Shown: positions 7,713 to 12,332 of the stretch, in pieces | Layout of the letters: every line of letters starts with the position of its first letter | How positions within the stretch are numbered: the first letter of the stretch is position 1 | Origin: Paracoccaceae bacterium | GTDB lineage: Bacteria > Pseudomonadota > Alphaproteobacteria > Rhodobacterales > Rhodobacteraceae | Direction of reading: 5' to 3' | DNA: 12,332 nucleotides | NCBI GenBank assembly: GCA_009920225.1 | Contig: RGAJ01000026.1 | Coordinates: forward strand, 1-12,332 | The notes under the pieces: generated by a model | What the model saw: only the letters and a program-made list of their open reading frames with translations | What the model was told of the DNA's origin: nothing | Database searches by the model: none | Position numbers and translations under genes: made by a program

Positions 7713-8598
7713 CAGTGTTCCTTTTTCTGGGTGAGACAAGGCTCATCCCCAACATCATGCAAATAAGCGCACCCCAAAGATAGGGACTTTGCGGTTCTTT
7801 CAAAAAAATAATTGACCAAATCACGGCAAATAGCGTGACAGCATAGGCCACTTGGGATGCAAACACCGCCCCGACAGAGGCGACCAGCCAAACATATGCC
7901 GCATAGACAAGGCCATGCAAAATACCCGACGCGGTCATCGCCGCTTCGGCGCGACCAAAGCTGTCAAAGGGCGAAAACCAATGCCCCGTGACAATGGCAA
8001 TGGGCCCTACGATCATCATTCCAATGACGCTGGCGCCAAACAAGGTTTGTATCGGTCCATGATGAAGCGTGCCAAATCGCGATAGGAAATTGCCTTCAAT
8101 CCCGTAAAAAAAGGGGCCAATCAAGGCGATGGGAACAAACCACAGCTTGGTCCGATCTGGCAGCGTCGCATCAGGCACCACAAGGATAATGACCGCCGTA
8201 ATTCCCAAAACCAGCCCCATCGCGCGACGCCATTCAAACGCATCGCTTTTCAACGCAATCGCAATGGGAAAAGCAAACATTGGCACCGTCGCAATCAAGA
8301 TCGCCAAAAGCGTCGCGGGCAAATGCACTGCCGCCGTATAGGACGCCAAATTCGGAAAAATTGTTCCAATGGTTGCAACCACAGCAAACAGAACAAAGGA
8401 TTGCGGCGTGATGCGCATCGGACGTTTACGCAGGATTTGAATTCCGCCCAAGACCACCGCGCTGATTGCCAATTGCCAAAAAATCAGGCCAAATTGTTGG
8501 TGACCTGTGCTGACTGCGATCTTGGTTAGGGGGATCGTCGCCCCCCACCCTGCGCCCATGGCGCATAACGCAAGATAGGGCCAAATACGCTGCATCAT
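7696..8598 (-). CDS. DMT/EamA family permease
   Basis: 300 residues, about ten membrane segments in two EamA repeats. The first (residues about 5-142) contains GTIFPNLASYTAAVHLPATLLAILIATVPMF; the second (about 155-290) contains SVGAVFASQVAYAVTLFAVIWSIIFLKEP, the typical glycine/alanine-rich penultimate helix. It is an inner-membrane metabolite permease of unknown substrate. Its ATG overlaps the TGA of the phosphoesterase gene (four-base overlap), and its own end overlaps the SLC13 start by 17 bp. It therefore sits in a translationally coupled chain. It is only distantly similar to the other EamA protein in the window (2998-3900), so the two do not look like a recent duplication. Confidence 0.88.
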   Translation of the reverse strand: MMQRIWPYLALCAMGAGWGATIPLTKIAVSTGHQQFGLIFWQLAISAVVLGGIQILRKRPMRITPQSFVLFAVVATIGTIFPNLASYTAAVHLPATLLAILIATVPMFAFPIAIALKSDAFEWRRAMGLVLGITAVIILVVPDATLPDRTKLWFVPIALIGPFFYGIEGNFLSRFGTLHHGPIQTLFGASVIGMMIVGPIAIVTGHWFSPFDSFGRAEAAMTASGILHGLVYAAYVWLVASVGAVFASQVAYAVTLFAVIWSIIFLKEPQSPYLWGALICMMLGMSLVSPRKRNTDVKHV

Positions 8599-9407
8599 GG
8601 CGCAGCCGGCGCAAGTTTGCCGCCATAGCGGATCATGTTGACTGTTTTGGCTTTGCCCGTCTTGTCGTCGGTTTCAACAAAAACACCCGACAGCGTTGCC
8701 TCGCCCTTTGCGGGTTCAAAGCGGCCGCTTGGCATGCCGGTGATAAAGCGGCGCAAGGGTTCGGCCTTATCCATGCCGATCACACTGTTATAATCGCCGC
8801 ACATCCCCGCATCGGTTTGATAGGCGGTGCCATTGGGCAAGATCATCGCGTCGCCCGTTGGAACATGGGTGTGCGTCCCAACAACCAATGATACGCGGCC
8901 ATCACAAAAATGACCCATCGCCATTTTCTCAGAGGTGGCTTCGCAGTGAATGTCCAATACAATCGCTTGCGCCGCGCCGCCCAACGGATAGGTGCGCAGC
9001 ACTTGATCAACCGCCGAAAACGGATCGTCAAAGGCGCGTTTCATGAACACTTGTCCCAAAACTTGGGCAACCAAGACCTTGCGGCCTCTGCGATCTGAAA
9101 ACACGCGCGCACCACGTCCTGGTGCGTTTTTGGCATAGTTCAGCGGTCGTATGATGCGGGTGTCTTTATCGGCAAACCCCATCATGTCTTTTTGATCAAA
9201 GGCATGATCGCCAAGCGTGATGCAATCTGCGCCCGCTGCGAAAAACTCTGTGGCATGCGCCCCAGATAACCCCATGCCATTGGTTGCATTTTCGCCGTTA
9301 ACGATTACGAAATCCAGCTTCCATTCGTCGCGCAGCGTCATCAAGTGGGATTTCAACGCATCCCGCCCCGATCTACCGACAACATCACCTAAAAACAAAA
9401 GTCTCAT
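8595..9407 (-). CDS. TIGR00282/YmdB-like metallophosphoesterase
   Basis: 270 residues, full length for the family. Metal-binding motifs appear in order: LFLGDVVGRSGR (D8), VNGENATNGMG (E39, N40), TLGDHAFD (D67, H68), DIHCEATSEK (H154), GTHTHVPTGD (H179, H181) and the conserved QTDAGMCGDYNSVIGM. Characterised relatives (YmdB of Bacillus, DR1281 of Deinococcus) are di-iron or dimetal phosphodiesterases acting on 2',3'- or 3',5'-cyclic nucleotides and small phosphodiesters. The protein is cytoplasmic, with no signal peptide. The start ATG at 9407 follows a 42-bp spacer that includes a small inverted repeat. Its place next to the folate cyclo-ligase recurs in related alphaproteobacteria as I recall it; a functional link is not established. 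Confidence 0.93.
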   Translation of the reverse strand: MRLLFLGDVVGRSGRDALKSHLMTLRDEWKLDFVIVNGENATNGMGLSGAHATEFFAAGADCITLGDHAFDQKDMMGFADKDTRIIRPLNYAKNAPGRGARVFSDRRGRKVLVAQVLGQVFMKRAFDDPFSAVDQVLRTYPLGGAAQAIVLDIHCEATSEKMAMGHFCDGRVSLVVGTHTHVPTGDAMILPNGTAYQTDAGMCGDYNSVIGMDKAEPLRRFITGMPSGRFEPAKGEATLSGVFVETDDKTGKAKTVNMIRYGGKLAPAAP

Positions 9408-9417
9408 GTCGTAGCCC

Positions 9418-9452
9418 TAGGCGAAACCCCCAAAAAGCGCAAGCATCGCCTA
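9418..9452 (-). repeat. Small inverted repeat between the cyclo-ligase and phosphoesterase genes
   Basis: TAGGCGA (9418-9424) pairs with TCGCCTA (9446-9452) across a 21-base loop; one arm covers the cyclo-ligase stop codon. On the transcribed strand the loop holds a T-run. It is too weak to call a terminator and may only modulate expression between the two genes. Confidence 0.3.
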
Positions 9453-10019
9453 ACGCTGCGATTGAATTTCGATGATATCTTGTTCGGTGACAATCATATC
9501 AAGCTGTTGGTCCGTGGGCTCTAATGGCAGGTTTTCGGCCTCTTGCAGACTATATGCAAAGCCAATGGCCAACGTCGCCCGCTTTGCCCGCAGCTTTTCC
9601 AAGGTACGGTCGTAAAACCCACCGCCATATCCCAATCGCCCACCAGCACGGTCGAACGCGACCAACGGAACGATCAAAACTTCGGGTTCAAAGTAATCGT
9701 CAATCAACGGGATACGCGCGCCAAAGGGTCCATCCTTCATCGCGCAATCGGGTTCCCATTTTGAAAACAACAATGGTTGTGCTTCGCCCGTAATCACAGG
9801 AACGCCCACAACGCCATGCGCGGCTGCTTCGGCCATCGCAGGTGTCGGGTCAATTTCGGTACGGATCGGAAAATACCCCGCCAAGGGCACAGCACGATAC
9901 CCCGCCAAAACAGACGACAAGAGCCCAGCGCTTGCGCCCGTATCCATTGAGCGGGCAAGTTTGCGACGCTCAAATGCCGCTTTCCGCGCCGCTTTTTTGA
10001 GCTCATCCAATGTTGTCAT
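9450..10019 (-). CDS. 5-formyltetrahydrofolate cyclo-ligase
   Basis: 189 residues. Catalyses the ATP- and Mg2+-dependent conversion of 5-formyl-THF to 5,10-methenyl-THF, salvaging an inhibitory folate by-product in the cytoplasm. The signature glycine-rich loop GGRLGYGGGFYDRTL spans residues 126-140. The lysine/arginine-rich N-terminal helix (KKAARKAAFERRK) supplies ATP contacts, GYFPIRTEIDP (48-58) is the substrate strand, and LEPTDQQLDMIVTE (166-179) is the conserved C-terminal element. The ATG overlaps the mgtE TGA by four bases (ATGA), so it is probably translated by reinitiation after mgtE. In many proteobacteria the homologue ygfA follows the 6S RNA gene; there is no room for one here. 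Confidence 0.95.
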   Translation of the reverse strand: MTTLDELKKAARKAAFERRKLARSMDTGASAGLLSSVLAGYRAVPLAGYFPIRTEIDPTPAMAEAAAHGVVGVPVITGEAQPLLFSKWEPDCAMKDGPFGARIPLIDDYFEPEVLIVPLVAFDRAGGRLGYGGGFYDRTLEKLRAKRATLAIGFAYSLQEAENLPLEPTDQQLDMIVTEQDIIEIQSQR

Positions 10020-11410
10020 AACAAAAACACCCCTGCCAAACCCAAAAATGCGAAAAACCCAACCACATCCGTCACCGTGGTAACAAAGGCGCCAGAGGCC
10101 AAGGCTGGATCAACACCGATCTTTTCAAGGATCACAGGCACACCCGTTCCCGCAAGGCCCGCAACGACCAAATTAATGATCATCGCAAGAGCAATCACAT
10201 ATCCCAAGGTCGGTGATCCAAACCAAATCACCCCAACGATGCCCATTACAAAGGCAAAGACCATACCGTTGATCGCACCCACCAGAACTTCGCGTCGAAT
10301 AACCCGCCATACGTTGGCGCCGGTCAAATCCTTGGTCGCGATGGCACGCACCGCAACGGTCAAGCTTTGCGTGCCTGCATTGCCGCCCATGGACGCCACA
10401 ATGGGCATCAACACGGCCAAGGCCACAAAGCGCGAGATTGTGTCTTCGAACATCGCAATCACACCCGAGGCAAGGATCGCCGTCACAAGGTTGACGCCCA
10501 ACCAAGGCAGACGTTGGCGTGTGGTTTCCATGACGCTGTCAGACAGGCTGCTTTCTTCGCCAACACCGGCCAGACGCAAAATGTCTTCTTCGTGTTCATC
10601 ATCCAACACCGCCATCGCGTCATCGATGGTGATCATACCGACCAAGCGGTTTTCGGCATCAACAACGGGCGCCGAAATCAGGTGGTATTGGTTAAACGCA
10701 TAGGCCACATCGCTTTCTTCTTGGGTCACGGGAATGACCTTAAAGATATCTTCAACGATATCGATCAATTTCACGTCACGCTTTGATGACATGATCTTGC
10801 CCAAGGTCACGTTACCAACGGGATGCAACCGTGGATCCACCAAAACCACATGGTAAAACTGTTCTGGCAATTCTTTTTCTGAACGCAAAAAATCAATTGC
10901 ATGGCCGACGGTCCAATGTTCGGGGGCCATAACAACTTCGCGCTGCATCAAACGGCCTGCCGAATATTCGGGATAGGTCAACGATTGTTCCACCGCCAAA
11001 CGTTCAATGTCATCCAAGGCATCAAGAATGGCGGCTTGCTGTGGTTCTTCCAGATCCTCAAGCAGGTCAACGACATCATCGCTGTCGAGATCACGCACCG
11101 CTTCGGCCAGAATTTCAGGTTTGAGGTAGGTGATGATTTCTTCGCGGATCCCCTCTTCGAGTTCCGAGAGGATATCGCCATCAAATTCTAGATCATAAAG
11201 CTGGACGAATGCGCGCCGGTCTGCGGGATAAATCTGTTCCAGCATATCCGCGATGTCGGCCGCGTGCAGCGGTTCCATCAAGGCGACGAGCGTATCCCGA
11301 TCACCCGTTTCAACCGCATCTAAAATCGTAGAAAGAACCTTTTTATCCAAGGAATACGCGGGGCCGTCATAGTCAGCATCAAACTGATGTGCGATAGAAT
11401 CGTCTTGCAT
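10016..11410 (-). CDS. mgtE: MgtE magnesium transporter
   Basis: 464 residues with complete MgtE architecture. An acidic N-terminal MgtE_N superhelical domain spans about 35-140 (repeats such as LHAADIADMLEQI and LDSDDVVDLLEDL), a tandem CBS pair about 155-275, and a five-helix membrane domain about 300-464. The membrane signature MPIVASMGGNAGTQSLTVAVRA (335-356) and the pore segment DPALASGAFVTTVTDVVGF with its pore aspartate (D448) are intact. The channel admits Mg2+, and the cytosolic acidic domains sense intracellular Mg2+ and gate it shut. The ATG at 11410 has AAGGAGG upstream. There is no M-box-like leader in the 136 bp before it. It heads the minus-strand cluster and overlaps the cyclo-ligase gene. 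Confidence 0.97.
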   Translation of the reverse strand: MQDDSIAHQFDADYDGPAYSLDKKVLSTILDAVETGDRDTLVALMEPLHAADIADMLEQIYPADRRAFVQLYDLEFDGDILSELEEGIREEIITYLKPEILAEAVRDLDSDDVVDLLEDLEEPQQAAILDALDDIERLAVEQSLTYPEYSAGRLMQREVVMAPEHWTVGHAIDFLRSEKELPEQFYHVVLVDPRLHPVGNVTLGKIMSSKRDVKLIDIVEDIFKVIPVTQEESDVAYAFNQYHLISAPVVDAENRLVGMITIDDAMAVLDDEHEEDILRLAGVGEESSLSDSVMETTRQRLPWLGVNLVTAILASGVIAMFEDTISRFVALAVLMPIVASMGGNAGTQSLTVAVRAIATKDLTGANVWRVIRREVLVGAINGMVFAFVMGIVGVIWFGSPTLGYVIALAMIINLVVAGLAGTGVPVILEKIGVDPALASGAFVTTVTDVVGFFAFLGLAGVFLL

Positions 11411-11477
11411 GTCACCCCTCCTTGGTTTGTGGCCTCAATATCGCATCCCGTCCCATGATCACAGGGAAAAGTCGCTG

Positions 11478-11506
11478 TTTACCTCTTTAAAAACTGGCTT
11501 TATGGT
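11478..11506 (+). promoter_or_regulatory. Candidate promoter for the guanine deaminase gene
   Basis: TTTACC (11478-11483) and TATGGT (11501-11506) on the plus strand with a 17-base spacer, each four of six to the sigma-70 consensus, would give a leader of about 30 bases to the ATG at 11547. It lies in the 136-bp divergent region shared with mgtE. No convincing mgtE promoter of matching quality was found: a TTGACA exists on the minus strand but has no -10 at proper spacing. Confidence 0.3.
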
Positions 11507-11546
11507 GATCGGGTTTACAACACATGTCAAACAAGGGTGATGCGTT

Positions 11547-12146
11547 ATGGTGATTATTACTGGTCACGTTTTGTATTTTGTGGCGGATCCATTTAACGGT
11601 ACCCCCCAAGATGCGGCAAAGATAATCCAAGATGGGGCCGTCTATGTGCATGAGGGAAAAATCCATGACTTTGGCCCCCGTGCCGAAATCATAACACGCT
11701 TTCCAACCGCCCCTGTTCAGGACTATCGCGACCATCTGATCATGGCGGGTTTTGTTGACGCGCATGTGCATTACCCACAGACCGCAATGATTGCGAGCTG
11801 GGGCAAACGATTGATCGACTGGTTGAATACCTATACGTTCCCAGAAGAAAGCAAATTCATCGACTCGGCCTATGCGAATACGATTGCCAATCGCTATTTG
11901 GATTTGGCTTTGGCGCATGGAACAACAACCGTTGCCAGCTTTTGCACGATCCATCCAGAAAGCGTTGACGCGATTTTCACCGCCGCAAGCGCGCGCAATA
12001 TGTGCGTCGTGGCGGGCAAGACCTGTATGGATCGCAATGCCCCCGACACGTTGCGCGATACTGCCCAAGCGGCCTATGACCAATCCAAAGCCTTGTTGGA
12101 AAAATTAGGATATCCTTTACAAAAACCATCAAGTGTAAATGCTTGA
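11547..12146 (+). CDS. guaD: Guanine deaminase, N-terminal portion only (disrupted)
   Basis: Amidohydrolase converting guanine to xanthine and ammonia (purine catabolism, cytoplasm). The beginning is typical: LYFVADPF, the N-terminal beta-sandwich strand, and AGFVDAHVHYPQTAMIASWG with the metal-binding HxH (H73, H75). It continues with WLNTYTFPEESKF and AHGTTTVASFCTIHPESVDAIF. ATG at 11547 follows AAGGGTG. Homology ends at about residue 186-188 (ALLEKLG). The last residues, YPLQKPSSVNA, do not resemble the family, which normally continues to about 430 residues with the remaining metal histidines and the catalytic Asp. Only about 45% of the enzyme is present, so this product would be inactive. 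Composition drops sharply in G+C at the same point, indicating an insertion, rearrangement or assembly junction. Confidence 0.85.
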   Translation: MVIITGHVLYFVADPFNGTPQDAAKIIQDGAVYVHEGKIHDFGPRAEIITRFPTAPVQDYRDHLIMAGFVDAHVHYPQTAMIASWGKRLIDWLNTYTFPEESKFIDSAYANTIANRYLDLALAHGTTTVASFCTIHPESVDAIFTAASARNMCVVAGKTCMDRNAPDTLRDTAQAAYDQSKALLEKLGYPLQKPSSVNA

Positions 12147-12171
12147 CAAAAACACAGTTCTGTGTTAAAGT
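12143..12171 (+). promoter_or_regulatory. Strong sigma-70-type promoter in the A+T-rich right end
   Basis: Perfect TTGACA (12143-12148), 17-base spacer and TAAAGT (12166-12171, four of six to TATAAT). Transcription should start six or seven bases after the -10, at or just beside the ATG at 12178, implying a leaderless or nearly leaderless mRNA. The base context belongs to the foreign-looking segment, not to the main chromosome. Confidence 0.7.
12151..12166. promoter_or_regulatory. Palindromic operator candidate inside the promoter spacer
   Basis: AACACAG-TT-CTGTGTT is a perfect 7+7 bp dyad with a two-base centre, filling the spacer between -35 and -10 and touching the first -10 base. A dimeric repressor bound here would block RNA polymerase. 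No regulator is encoded nearby in the visible part, so the binding protein is unknown. Confidence 0.5.
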
Positions 12172-12177
12172 ACAAAA

Positions 12178-12332
12178 ATGTCTGAATTTACACAAGGAAT
12201 ATATCACCTTTTACAAAAGTTAATTGGTGGTAGTTCTGTTACCCTAGCAGTAGTTTATACTCTAGGACACATTGTTATTGCAATGATATGCAATAATTTG
12301 ATCACTGGTGCAGATTTTAGTTTAGCGGCAAT
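12178..12332 (+). CDS. Small predicted membrane protein, 5' part (runs off the window)
   Basis: Open from ATG 12178 to the window edge (51 codons visible; an in-frame TAA lies four codons upstream of the ATG). It begins MSEFTQGIYHLLQKLIGG, followed by a hydrophobic stretch, SSVTLAVVYTLGHIVIAMICNN (residues 19-40), long enough for one membrane helix, then LITGADFSLAA. Codon use is A/T-ending, unlike every other gene in the window. The helix plus 'TG..' turn recalls small DUF2061-type membrane proteins, but the visible part is too short to be sure. There is no Shine-Dalgarno; with the promoter placed as it is, leaderless translation is likely. Confidence 0.55.
   Translation, partial: MSEFTQGIYHLLQKLIGGSSVTLAVVYTLGHIVIAMICNNLITGADFSLAA

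Noticed and set aside
9408..10019. 6S RNA (ssrS) near the cyclo-ligase gene
   Set aside because: In many proteobacteria 6S RNA precedes ygfA, but here the gene overlaps mgtE and there is no space for it; the 42-bp gap after it is too short.
10077..10703. 208-codon open frame on the plus strand
   Set aside because: It lies antisense inside mgtE, whose protein is intact and highly conserved; the antisense product is low-complexity (Thr/Ala/Ile/Arg-rich) and matches nothing.
11411..11546. Mg2+-responsive M-box riboswitch upstream of mgtE
   Set aside because: The 136-bp region lacks the length and the multi-stem architecture of an M-box, and much of it serves the divergent gene.
11487..12083. 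198-codon open frame on the minus strand opposite guanine deaminase
   Set aside because: The plus-strand frame encodes clear amidohydrolase motifs; the minus-strand frame has none and also crosses the divergent promoter region.

Overview
The window looks like a chromosomal segment of an alphaproteobacterium, most likely a marine Rhodobacteraceae (Roseobacter group). This rests on protein character, mid-range base composition and gene order: a magnesium channel, 5-formyltetrahydrofolate cyclo-ligase, YmdB-type phosphoesterase, EamA permease, SLC13 permease and YebC in tight succession. That is inference from familiarity with these families; no search was run.

Nearly everything (71-11410) lies on the minus strand. 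In transcription order the first block is mgtE (11410-10016), a 5-formyl-THF cyclo-ligase sharing ATGA with it, a TIGR00282/YmdB-like metallophosphoesterase, an EamA permease sharing ATGA with that, an SLC13 permease with an internal frame-breaking lesion near 7235, and yebC. A nested inverted repeat (5170-5224) lies just past the yebC stop. A 352-bp A+T-rich gap (4890-5241) follows, with no convincing gene. The second block is a small winged-helix regulator with a strong Shine-Dalgarno, a LysE/ArgO-type exporter, a second EamA permease, a glyoxalase-like (VOC) protein, a GNAT acetyltransferase, a TerB/J-domain protein and an endonuclease/exonuclease/phosphatase-family protein. Short gaps and overlaps suggest one or two operons. 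Several starts in this block are not ATG: TTG twice, GTG once, and apparently CTG for the acetyltransferase.

Divergent from mgtE, on the plus strand, is the N-terminal part of a guanine deaminase (11547 onward). Homology stops at about residue 186-188 (around 12105). Beyond that the DNA is much richer in A+T. It contains a near-consensus promoter with a perfect 7+7 bp palindrome in its spacer, and a small membrane-protein ORF that runs off the window and would be leaderless. This right end is either a real insertion or rearrangement breakpoint or a chimeric contig end.

The most interesting items are the guanine-deaminase breakpoint with its foreign-looking promoter/operator, the SLC13 lesion that removes the first GTSTN-type substrate hairpin, the apparent CTG start of the acetyltransferase, and the nested hairpin plus A+T-rich island between yebC and the regulator. 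I see no CRISPR array, tRNA, rRNA, transposase or complete defence system.
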